A stretch of DNA of 64,000 nucleotides, taken from NCBI GenBank assembly GCA_025766275.1, contig JAFKAC010000015.1, positions 1,178,001-1,242,000 on the forward strand, in the 5' to 3' direction. The position numbers and the translations under genes are program-made. Below are positions 41,641-51,075 of this stretch, piece after piece (the first letter of the stretch is position 1; each line of letters begins with the position of its first letter). Below the pieces are notes generated by a model. It ran no database searches and had not been told where the DNA came from. It saw only the letters and a program-made list of their open reading frames with translations. This DNA is from Lactarius indigo. Lineage: Eukaryota > Basidiomycota > Agaricomycetes > Russulales > Russulaceae.

Positions 41641-42760
41641 GTCATGCGAAGTTTTCCCCATGAAGGGGGGTTTGTTTGTAGGGTGTGAGAAGATTGATGT
41701 GGAACACTGGATGGATGCTCCACTGCGTGGGAAGTTCCAGTCGATAATTGTAAGGGGACATCACCTGCGTTACCCTAAACAGTCCATGGCATCATGCCAC
41801 CAGTTTTGCTGTAGGTTGGTTGGTGCGGAGATGCTTTCGCTCTAGCCATACCAAGTCTCCAGTTTTGAACTTGGGCGTATCTTTGTTGCACACCCATGCT
41901 TCTTGTGCCCTTTTTATGAGGCGTTGTGCCTCTTCCCTGGCTTCTTTCAGCTGTGTTAGTCACATGGTTACCTGTGGTATGGGAGACGGCTTATCAGTCC
42001 AGTCAGCACATGGGTCGTATCCCATCAGAAGCCAGAAGCATAGATATTGTTCCAGCCACTGATTCGTCCACTCCAATTGTCCATCCGTCCTAGGGTGATA
42101 AGCTGTTGACACATTTTGCTGGACACCCAAGATTCGGCATATTTCTTGTGCGAATTTGGACGCGAAGTGCGGATCCCAATCACTGATGACTTTACGTGGT
42201 AATCCGAATCGCTTGAAAATGTGGTTTATGTACAGAGTCACTGTCTCCTCTGCCGTGATTTCTTCTTGGCATGGTATGAAGATTGACGCCTTGCTGCAGT
42301 CATGATCGGTGACCGTGAGGATGCTATCATATCGCCCAGACACCGGAAGCTTGGTAATGAAATCCACAGCTACCATTTGAAACGGAGTCGCCTTGAGGAT
42401 GGGCGTAATGGGGTATAGGGCTGCTCTAATGGGTCGTGTGTTAACTTTGTTTCGTTGACATTCAGCGCAGCCTTGCACATATTCGTACATGTCTTTTTGT
42501 ATATGTGGCCACCAATAGTGTCATTCTACGATGCATTGCGTCCTCGTGATGCCCGGATGTCCATGGATTGGCAAGACATGATGGTCATGTATTAGCACCC
42601 GTTGTGTGGAGGTGGGTCCTGTGATCACAAACCTGCCGTCCTTGTACCACTCTCTGTTAATCTTCTTTAGCTGGTAGGGGTCAACCCATAGCTTGATGAC
42701 TTTCTTGTCTTGTCTGTGTCGCAGTTGTTGAAGATTCGGGTTGACTGTGAAGGTCTTTGC
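41641..42760 (-). pseudogene. Gypsy F RNase H end and integrase
   Basis: Zinc domain (YVQGCAECQRNK), core AVDFITKLPVSG, TVTDHDCSKA, ISDWDPHFASKF, DGQLEWTNQWLEQYL (Arg to Trp next to the Glu). An internal deletion joins CFW to LLMGYDP. TGA codons in HYWWPH (VE*HYWW) and the GPY/F region. Cut at 42760 by the gypsy G LTR. Confidence 0.85.
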
Positions 42761-43135
42761 TGTTATGCGCAGTAAGGTGTATCGTTTGGACTCAAGTCAG
42801 GATTTGAATTGGAGATTGGATTGTGCCGACAATCAGACGGCGGAGCAATGATGCACAAGACAAGAGGGGAATCACGAGTCAACGACGAGTGATCATTCGA
42901 GTTTGTGAAGCCAAAGAGATGTTTATACAAGAAGTTACTGCAGTTGAATACAGTAAGTTGAGCTTAGAGCTCTTAGTACATGGAGGCCTGTCCTTAAGTA
43001 CTACTGGTAGGAGTTATATGGAAACTACAAGAACGTCCTTCGAATCATACAGAAAGTATGAGTCAACAAGTTGGAAGGACATTTGGGAACACAGGAGAAA
43101 GTTCGAGAAGACGGGAGAAGGTACGTAGCGTAACA
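42761..43135 (-). repeat. 3' LTR of gypsy G
   Basis: 375 bp, TGTTATG to CGTAACA, ends that are inverted copies apart from one CpG change. TATAAAC on the minus strand (about 42927-42933) is followed about 34 nt later by a palindromic stretch CGAATGATCACTCG. No partner LTR in the window. The bases before it (TTTGC) would be one TSD copy. Confidence 0.8.
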
Positions 43136-44278
43136 TCACCCCCTCCTTTAGGTGCGTTGACTGGTCTGTCGAATGAGATGGTCTTCGCGGGCTTGCATCC
43201 GATGACGGACCGCGTCGGCAGGATCCTCACTGAAGGGGTGCGAACGGCACAGTTTAGAGAAGAGACAATGAGTGCGAGGCACCTTGCACTCGTCTTGACA
43301 TTTGTGGTGGGGTTGATGGCATTTGGTGTCAGCGTGACCGTACCTTTTACACAGGTTACACTGGACAAACATGGTACAATCTTCGGTATTGTGAGTGGTA
43401 TGTTGGCACCAACGACAGAGCAGCTCGGTGTGTTGTTCTTTGATTTGTTGGAAATGGTCTTGAACCTGCTGACAGGTTTCATCATTTGGTATCCACATGT
43501 GGTGATTGTCTTCATTTTGGATGACTTGTTGGAGTCAGTGATAGACGTTGTTTTGCCCCAGTTGTCTTACCGAATCCTTGATTTCTCCCATAGTTCTGGC
43601 AATCTCCACCCTAAGCTTGTCTAGGATATCATGCTGACTTTGAAGGTCTTCTGTCATGGTTTGGAAGCATTGTACTTCAGCTTGCACTCACCAGTCGTCC
43701 ATGATGTGGAGTGCATGATCAATGTCAGTGCGCATCGTCATATCTGGGTCGAAGACGCAAATCTGGTAGGGTTTGAGCAATGGATACCCTTGATTCTTGT
43801 CATCTGCCCTCAGTGATTCTTCATAGATGTTCTGGTTGCGTCCCATGGTACCATAGATAGTGGGATAGGGTGCGAATCGTTGATACTTGACATACTTGGC
43901 ATGTATTGGGTGACGGGTACTAGTGGAGATGTTAAAGTCGTAAAAATGTTTGCTGTGTGGATGGTTGAAGTGCCAGTCGTCCCCTGGGTGGTTGTCGGGG
44001 ATGGTGAGGCGTGAGGGAGTCTGAATTGGCGAGATGGACGGGAGTTCTTCAGCCAACTGGGCATTGATGAACTCATCTTGATGGATTTCTTCAATGGTAG
44101 GTGGTGGTGGTTCGATGTAGTCGGTGAAAAGGTTGGGGTGAAGTATTTGTCGTAGTGTGGGAATGTCCCCTTCTGTATGCGTTCCAGTACAAACGGCAAT
44201 CCACAGATGTGCGACAGCAGCTGCTTCTAGGACGATGTGGCTATAATTGAGGAAGAGTTGGGATGGAGAAGAGGACAT
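43136..44278 (-). pseudogene. Gypsy G C-terminal module with zinc knuckles
   Basis: 44278-43688: MSSSPSQLFLNYSHIV, a Pro-rich linker, then AKYVKYQRFAPYPTIYGTM and TDIDHALHIMDDW. A TGA is followed by a helical stretch (LQSQHDILDKLRVEIARTM). The tail 43498-43148 has CRWCQHTTHNTEDC and CNLCKRYGHADTKC, both exact CX2CX4HX4C, and a Cys-rich end. Same order as in B and E although the sequence is very different. Confidence 0.78.
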
Positions 44279-44309
44279 TGTTGTAAGGGGGAGGAATGGT
44301 CTATTCCCT

Positions 44310-44760
44310 TCAGTTCGCCTTGGTATTTATACATTTCTGCAGGTAGAACTGTTTGACTAAGTCATCTGTGTGCATGTCCTCTTTTTGGACCCATTCATTT
44401 TCCAACAACGGGAAGCCCTTCCACTTGATCAGATATTCCAATTTGTGTTCCTTGCACCGTCGTATGTCCAAGATGGCTTCAACTTCCTGTTCTTCTTCTC
44501 CATCGATTAGGTCAGGTGGTGGTGGTGTGAATGCGGGTCCATATGCTTCAGTCTCTTGGAATGGAAGAAGAAGGTCCACATGGAACACATCGTGGATCCT
44601 CATGGTTTCTGGAAGTCGTAGTTTGTACTCTACTGGGGAGACCCTTTGTGTAATCTGGAAGGGACCATATCGTTTTGGTGCTAGCTTCCTAGAAGGTGCC
44701 ATCACCTTGAGGTTATGTCTGTCTAGCCATACTTGATCTCCTTCTTGATAAGTGACGCTG
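44310..44760 (-). pseudogene. Gypsy G integrase tail and chromodomain
   Basis: LAPKRYGPFQITQRVSPVEY (GPY/F-like), HDVFHVDLLLPF, then the chromodomain EVEAILDIRRCKEHKLEYL, IKWKGFPLLENEW. Open from 44705 to 44310. Confidence 0.88.
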
Positions 44761-44899
44761 GGTTCTCTGGTTTTATACCGTTTTAGGATGGCTTGGGCGG
44801 CATGCAGACAAGCTTCTTGGATTTGGAGTAATTGATCTGTTGCTGTCGGAGATCGATTATCTTCATCTGCTTCGATGTTTACTGTCGGGTTTATACCGA

Positions 44900-45540
44900 A
44901 CAGTAATTCGTGGGGCGTTCATTTGGTTATATCATGCAGCCAAGAGTTATGCACGTATTCTGCGATTGGTAGGTATTGATCCCAGTTGTCTTGGCCTTGT
45001 TGTCTTACCCAATGTCACAAATATTGTTCTATCCAGGCGTTCATTCTTTCTGTCTGCCCATCCGTTCGTGGGTGGAAGGCCGTACTTAGGTTTTGCTGAA
45101 TACCCGTTTGTTTGCAGATGGCTGTAGCAAAGGCGCTAGTGAATCTGGGGTCCCGATCTGAGATAATTTGTTTTGGGATTCCAAACCATGGGAATACATG
45201 TTGGAGGTAAAGGGTTGCTACTCCTTCTCCTGTGATCTGTTTTGTGCATGGAATGAACTTTGTTGCCTTGCTGCAGCCTTGATCTACGATGGTGAGAATG
45301 GTGTCATATTTCCCTGTTGATGGCCTGTCCGTTATCAGATCTAGGCTGATGTATTGGAATGGTCCTTCTTCTGCCGGTACATTTACGTGTTGTAGGGGTG
45401 CCTTGCCTTGTGTTCTACTCTTGTTCATCTGACATGTTGGGCATCCTTTGACGTATTGTTCTGTAAACTCTTTTAGTCCTTTTCCTGTATACCGTCATTT
45501 CACAAGTGCCCAGGTGTTAGCTATTCCTGGGTGTCCTGCT
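44900..45540 (-). pseudogene. Gypsy G integrase
   Basis: 45428-45015: a zinc-domain remnant, LDLITDRPSTG, TIVDQGCSKA, ISDRDPRFTSAF, DGQTERMNAWIEQYL. DDE triad residues present; a TGA follows QYL. Confidence 0.87.
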
Positions 45541-45559
45541 ATCAGGGTATCATGACATT

Positions 45560-46180
45560 TGTGGAGGGCTTTTCATTGTTCGTCATCATTGTGTAGTGTG
45601 ATGAGCCGTGCGAAAAGGTGGTCGGGAAGAATGGTAACGTTGTCATTGATGGAATGCACCCCCTCATTAAGGTCGGGGCGTTGCAAGAGCAGGTCGGCAA
45701 CGGTGTTTGAGTGGCCTGGAATGTGTTGGAGGGTAAAATCAAATTCGGCTAAGGTTTCCATCCAACGTGCCTGTCTTCCTGAAATTTTATGGGGTGCACG
45801 GAAATATGACAAGTTATTATGGTCAGTGAGAACGGAGATGGAGTGTCTAGCCCCTAGAAGATGATGGCGCCAATGACGGAGCACCTTTACGATTGCCAGT
45901 AATTCGCGGTCATAGATATCATAGTTTATCTCCGTGGGAAGAAGGGAGGCAGAGAAGAATGTGACCGGGTGCAACTGTCTGTCATCTTGTGGTTGAGAGA
46001 GTGTAGCACCAATGGCAAAGTTGGACGCATCTGTTTGAACTGTGAAAGGTTTGTTGTAATTGATGGTGGCTAAGACAGGTCGTGACGCAAATCGTTCTTT
46101 CAGTGACAGGAAGGCTGTTTGTTGGGCGTCTCCCCAAACAAATGGGGCTCCCTTCTTTGTTAGGTCATGGAGTGGTCATG
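45560..46180 (-). pseudogene. Gypsy G RNase H
   Basis: ASNFAIGATLSQ (upstream of 45974), HPVTFFSASLLPTEINYDIY, DRELLAIVKVLRHWRHHL, VLTDHNNLSYFR, and VADLLLQRPD where ADxLSR is usual. Confidence 0.86.
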
Positions 46181-46990
46181 CGATGCAGGTGTAGTCAGCG
46201 ATAAAGGGTTTGTAGAAATTACCGAACCCTAGGAAGGATCGTACTTCAGTGACAGAGCGTGGCGTCGGCCAGTCAATAAGTCCAGTTAGCTTGACTGAGT
46301 CCATTTCGATGCCTTCCCTCCCAATGATAACTCCTAGGTATTTGATGGAAGAACGAAGGAATTTGCACTTTTCTGGCTTTAGGAACAGGTCGTTTTCCGG
46401 GAGTATCTGAAGTACCTGTTTAATCCGTTCTAGGTGCTCTTCCTTCGTTCCTTTGGTTGTTACAAGGATGTCATCCATATAGACCTTCAACCAACCTTGT
46501 GCGACTTCGTTTCGGAATAGGTCATCCATCATTGTCTGGAAGGTGGCAGGACTGTTTGTTAGGCTGAAGAACATGACCATTGGTTTGAACAAGCCTCGGT
46601 TTGTTTTGAAGGCTGCTTTCCACTGGTCGCCGTCCTTGATTTGAATATTATTGTAACCCCACCTGATGTCCATCATGGTATACCAATCATTTCCAGGTGC
46701 ATGTGTCACAAGGTCAGCAATAAGGGGAAGGGGGTAGCGATTCTTCCTAGTCCAGGTGTTAAGTCTTCGATAATTTTGGACAGGGCAAAGTTTCCCGTCC
46801 TTCTTTTTGACAAAGAAGAAGGGTGCAGTGTATGGTGAGTTAGATGGACAGATGTACTGCTTCTCCATGTGTTCCTTCAGATATTTATCCAGCACTGCCT
46901 GTTCATCTTGAGTCAACGGATAAACCTTACAGTCTAGGGTTGCTGGAGCATCTTCTAAAAGGTCAATAGCGTGGTCCCAACATTTTGGTT
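46176..46990 (-). pseudogene. Gypsy G reverse transcriptase
   Basis: 46916-46176 is one open frame: MEKQYICPSNSPYTAPFFFV, KKDGKLCPVQNYRRLN, MDIRWGYNNIQIKDGDQW, FFSLTNSPATF, YMDDILVTT (about 46470), NDLFLKPEKCKF, LGVIIG. Catalytic Asp pair intact. Confidence 0.9.
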
Positions 46991-47071
46991 CTGGGAATCA
47001 TTGTGCTTCTTGTTCACTGAAAACCTTCTCAAAGTCATGGAGTTCTTTGGGAACAAGCTCTGTCCAGGATT

Positions 47072-47905
47072 TTATGGTGTTATCATGGGCGGCTTCAGCG
47101 AGTTTTGAGAGTGAGTTGTTTTGCAGATTCTCATTATAATCTCATCATCATCGTCAAGACATAGAGCCTTGAGAAACCATCGTTGAGGGTGTGCGAATAT
47201 TGTAGGGTTCTTCCCTGGTTCTTCCCAGTCTAGTTTCACTAGGTTCGAGGCCATCCAGGGATATCTGAGGATCATTTGGTCTGTCCCTAGGTCGGTGATG
47301 TAGAATCAATGTAGTCATCCGAGTGTAATTCTGCTAGTATCATGGTCTGTCCATAAGTCTAAGTTGATATAGTGTGTCACACTCCTGCTTTTGTTGATGG
47401 TGCCATCGACGTTCCTAATGATCCGTGGACGTTGTAGAGCATGCAGGTTTAAGGACAGTTTATCGACCAGTTCCTGGGTTATAAAGTTGTGGGTTGCTCC
47501 AGTGTCAACTAGAGCTTTGGCCATTTCATATCTTCATTTGTGAGGAAATTTGATCTTCATTTTCAAGGCATTTATTCTAGGTACAAAGATACTACCAGGA
47601 AGGAGAGCTTGGATCCAGGCTGTAGGACCAGAGCTTAGAGAAAATCCATGCCTCTAGCTGCAAGCATCTGTGCTAAGTTGTCTTGTTGTTCGGTTGTGAG
47701 CTTCAGAGAGAATTCCGTGAGCTGTTCTAGAACTTCGCAGGTCACCACCGTGTCTTTATTAATGGGTGGTGGATTGTTTGGTGTAGGGGTTGGCTGAATG
47801 GGACCGTTTTGTGTGGCTGGCGTTGAAGAGGCAACAGCGATGCAGGGTTTGCGATCTGGACAGTTGTGGCTGAGGTGTCCTTGTTTGCTGCAATTTTATC
47901 TGTTG
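47072..47905 (-). pseudogene. Gypsy G protease and Gag end
   Basis: Protease AKALVDTGATHNFI (about 47490-47524) keeps DTG. Upstream a gag tail leads to the zinc knuckle CSKQGHLSHNC (about 47860-47895), whose first Cys is lost at the junction with F. Stops between the blocks. Confidence 0.78.
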
Positions 47906-48115
47906 GCACATTTTCACTTCAAGGTTGACATAATGAGTGATCAACCCAGCTTTGTTTTCTGTATTATTGATATTCCATATTTTGCATGGTGTGTCGAGTG
48001 TCTGCAGTGGGATTCCTGCCCACACGGCTGTGCTTGGTCAGATAAAGTTGTCGGTTGCTCTGGAATCAACCAGGGCGTTGGTTTCAGTTGTTTTGTAATT
48101 TGTATGGACAGTCAC
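47905..48115 (-). pseudogene. Gypsy F protease fragment
   Basis: NALVDSRATDNFI*PSTAV then KIWNINNTENKAGLITHYV. This resembles the D protease (KIWNIDNTENKVGHITHYV). The motif is DSR instead of DSG, explained by TCCGGA to TCCAGA. It ends at the G junction. Confidence 0.75.
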
Positions 48116-50133
48116 TGGAATTCGCAAAGATCAATGGCACATTGTCACAATTACAGAATTACATTTTAGAGCCCTCACCCAGACTGACGGGTTCAGGTGC
48201 CCTGAAAACCCTCTTTTCCCCATAAGTCTTGAAGGATCAAGTCCTTTACTTCATCCGTACTATTGGCTACCTGCGTGAGCCACTCCTTTGCTTGTTCTCC
48301 GGCGGTTTTGGTCATGGCAGCATTGATTTGTGGCATTGGGGTTGCGCTCGGCGCTGGAGAGGCATACCCCGGTAATGAAGGTTCGTATGCCATCACAGAT
48401 CCTTGCAAATAACCCATCATTTCTGTCATTTGGCTGCTTGAAGGGGCGCTAGGCTGCCACACCCTTTGTGTGCGAGGATGGGGGCAATTTTGTGAGAGAT
48501 GACCTGGCACATTACAGTTATAACAGAGAACGTTCCTTAAGTCGCATCGTGATCCTCCTCGTCCCCGACCCCTGGCTCCTGGTCCTCCTCACGGTGGGAA
48601 TGGCGGTTGTTGCCAGGTATACGGCGGTTTGCCATAATCGATTTCTTCTGACCCTGCAAGTCAGACTCAAGCCCGGTTGGCTGATGTATCCATGGCCCAT
48701 GGGTTGGTTTGTGGTATGTTTTGGGGGAGTGCCCATCCTGCATTTCCACTCTGTTTCTTTGGCTGTTGGGTTTTATACCCATCGAGTCGTGCTTTGAGGT
48801 GTATGTAGTTCTTTTGTTGCTTAAGGACGGCACACTTCCAGTCGTCAAACATGACTGGGTCGTTGAATTCAAACATTTTCTTGAAGAGCTCCTTGGGGGG
48901 CCCCGACATGAGGATTGCTTGGGCTTGTTCTCGTTCCAACGTGTTCTCGAAGCATTGGCTGAAACCATCAGCCACCGCTTCCCACAATTCTCTGGTATAG
49001 GGACTTATCCCTCGTTGTATTTGCCGATTGAGCCAGTTCAGGAACGACAGCACCCATTCACTGACGGCTCCTCCTTTGATGTAGGACAAGAATAGGGGGC
49101 ACCTGCGATAGTCGTTTCTCATGATGGGGGCGTCCAAGTTCATTCCCCAATAGACATGCCACTGCGTCAGGAATGAATCTACTTTCAGTCTGTCCCCATC
49201 AAAAATGGAAGGGGGCTTGCTGGTTAATTTCTCGTGATGGCCTCCTCCTCCTGCAGCTGCCCCTCCTCCAGGTGGTACTCCTCCGAGTGGTCCTCCTCCA
49301 GGTGGTCCTCCCCCAGGTGGTCCTCCTTCAGGCGGTCCTCTCCTGTGTAGGTCAAACAGGACTCCTCCTCCTTGTGGCGGTGGTGGGTCTCCTCCTGGTC
49401 CCCCTATTCCTGGAGGTAGTTCCAGGATTGGGCATCCTCCAGTTCCTGATGGAGGGTCCCCTTGGTCAGATCCTATTGCTCGGTATATCACTGCATCATC
49501 AGCACTCATTTGGACACCGGTTTTGGGGTTGATTGGCATGAGGATTTCTCTTACTTCCTGGCATATGGCGCGTGACTCTTCGAGCGCCACCTCTTCCATT
49601 GCTTGTGTGATGGTCGCCATTAGAGCTGGCGATCGTATGTGAATTGGTTCAGGTTCTGTGATATGAGTGGACTCAGCTCATTCTATGAGAAGCTCTTGTA
49701 TAGCTCCTCCACTGCTCTCGGTATGCTCCGGCTGTCATTCTTTGTCTTCTTCTTCGCTTTGTTCGGTTTCATCAGAGACTGCTTCTCCGGTCGTATGTTC
49801 TCTTAATTGTCTGTCAATGGGACCCCAGTCTGTGCGGTTATTGAGTTCTCACGCGTCGATGTCGCACTGATACCTTGGCCCTGCTGGTCGTACCACATCC
49901 CAGCGGGAGTCTATCGGATTCCATGTAACTTCTGTCCAGCACAGGTGATCGAAGTTGAACTCAACTGGTCGGAATCTTGTAGGTCCGTTGAACTCAACAA
50001 AATATCCTGTTTCTTCTTCTCTCTCTCTCCAACTAGCCGCTCCTAAGAAATGTGTTGGTACGTTATGATCTCCTCTGCGGGTCAACATGTAGGGATGGAA
50101 GCTCGTCCACTGGTCTCTTGTTGTTACGGCCAT
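48116..50133 (-). pseudogene. Gypsy F Gag
   Basis: The ATG at 50133 opens the N-terminal module (FRPVEFNFDHLCWTEV; to 49849), a TGA-broken acidic linker, then 49620-48667: a Gly/Pro-rich low-complexity run (about residues 60-125), and the gag domain (FDGDRLKVDSFLTQW, LWEAVADGFSQCF). Further down, in other frames, is the zinc knuckle CYNCNVPGHLSQNC (about 48495-48535). Frames break near 48670. Confidence 0.83.
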
Positions 50134-50139
50134 GATGAA

Positions 50140-50150
50140 ATCTTGGTCTT
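50140..50150 (-). other. Self-primer binding site of gypsy F
   Basis: Minus-strand AAGACCAAGAT, two bases after the 5' LTR, is the 11-nt complement of ATCTTGGTCTT (50375-50365). The latter begins 34 nt after the TATTTAAGG box (50409-50401). Confidence 0.65.
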
Positions 50151-50152
50151 AA

Positions 50153-50668
50153 TGTAATGTCGTCACGTCGTTAGCTTGACTTGAGCTTGTTGAGGTGGTA
50201 ACAGACTTAGCAAATAGACACAACGACTCAAAGGTCCATGCTCTTGTCTCTGTGAATGCACGAAGGTGCACTGACAAGCCCTGATCTGGCTTACACAATA
50301 ATAAGGAAGAGAGAGGTGGAAAGATGGAAGAAGCAAATTGGACAGAAAGATGTGACGATTTAAGAAGACCAAGATGGCGTATCTTGGTCTCTGTCAACTA
50401 CCTTAAATACAAGTCAAGCAGGCTTTCAAGCGCTGCTATGAGTCACAGTAAAGTAGCATCCAATGTATCGCAGAAATAACGCGAACCCTGATACAACTAG
50501 TACCTGTACTAGTATCGAGTCATATCATCAGTCAGCTATCACGCACAATCTCCTATCGTACCGCCATATTGCCACCGTAAAGGCCTAAAGCTGCAAGTCC
50601 GTGACTAATCTACCTTACCGCTGTAGTCACAACCAGTACAGTAAGGGTTCACAGGTCAAAACGTAACA
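50153..50668 (-). repeat. 5' LTR of gypsy F
   Basis: 516 bp. A dyad GACCAAGAT acgcc ATCTTGGTC spans the predicted RNA start. Adjacent TCTGG is the mutated TSD. Confidence 0.94.
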
Positions 50669-50673
50669 TCTGG

Positions 50674-50903
50674 CCACCCCTGATGTCAATAGCTCATTAT
50701 ATCAAGTATCCAGATTGACACACAATGGCTGGTGCAAGGCCAGTGTCATTCCCATAGACTCTATTTTTTCAAGCATACACTTGTTTCCCCGATTTGGACA
50801 ACAAACACACAAGTGGCACACTTTTTCAGTTTTGGAATTATGTCATTCCTTTTACATAAACCCTTTCAGTGACTGTGATATGTATCTTGTATTTCATAGT
50901 TAA
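50674..50903 (+). pseudogene. Plavaka transposase, C-terminal end
   Basis: Directly continues the frame broken at 39690: after LAYVEWFSPVP come ATPDVNSSLYQVSRL, ASVIPIDSIFSSIHLFPRFG and LELCHSFYINPFSD, the usual end of these transposases. Stop at 50901. Confidence 0.8.
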
Positions 50904-51059
50904 TCATCACATGATCTTAGTTTGCCGCTCACCCAAATAGGTACTTGAAATTATCAACGGATTATCACAATTATCGGAGTGGTATCTCTGGCATCACAAT
51001 TATCATCCAATTATCACAATTATCATCTGATTTTCACTACATTATCACCAATTACCTCA
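50904..51059. repeat. Subterminal repeats, right Plavaka end
   Basis: Repeated TTATCACAATTATC units (about 50955-51050) before the inverted repeat, comparable with the left end (GATTATCACAATTATC near 25374). Confidence 0.65.
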
Positions 51060-51073
51060 GGAGGTTTTCCCTG
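51060..51073 (-). repeat. Right terminal inverted repeat of the Plavaka element
   Basis: GGAGGTTTTCCCTG, exact inverse of 25325-25338. Confidence 0.8.
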
Positions 51074-51075
51074 AT

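Larger units (their letters stand above)
42761..47905 (-). mobile_element. Gypsy G: 5'-truncated chromovirus fused into gypsy F
   Basis: From the Gag zinc knuckle (about 47850-47905) through protease, RT, RNase H, integrase, chromodomain and C-terminal module to a 3' LTR. At about 47900-47912 the G knuckle is joined directly to the F protease, so G's 5' LTR and most of gag, and F's RT and RNase H, are gone. One deletion after insertion of G into F explains this. Confidence 0.82.
39691..50668 (-). mobile_element. Gypsy F: Ty3/gypsy chromovirus in the Plavaka C-terminal exon, containing gypsy G
   Basis: LTRs of 516 bp each (39691-40206, 50153-50668). TSD TCCGG (39686-39690) versus TCTGG (50669-50673), a CpG to TpG change in one copy. 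F keeps its gag and the start of its protease on the right, and its RNase H end, integrase, chromodomain and C-terminal module on the left. Its RT is missing and replaced by truncated gypsy G. Confidence 0.9.
25325..51073 (+). mobile_element. Plavaka-type (CMC/CACTA) DNA transposon with nested inserts
   Basis: Seen: 14-bp perfect terminal inverted repeats CAGGGAAAACCTCC (25325-25338) and its complement (51060-51073), extended by a shared TAATTGGTGATAAT. Flanking AT (25323-25324, 51074-51075) may be a 2-bp TSD. Subterminal repeats (GATAATTGTGATAAT units on the right, CATAGCAATACTGTAGTGAT units on the left) are typical of CACTA-like ends. It encodes a Plavaka transposase on the plus strand and, divergently, a DUF6532 gene. 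Gypsy D reads on across it. The match of protein and ends makes this assignment firm; the TSD is weak. Confidence 0.85.

Noticed and set aside
49173..49532. Plus-strand Leu/Val-rich ORF
   Set aside because: Shadow of the Gly/Pro-rich run in gypsy F Gag on the other strand.
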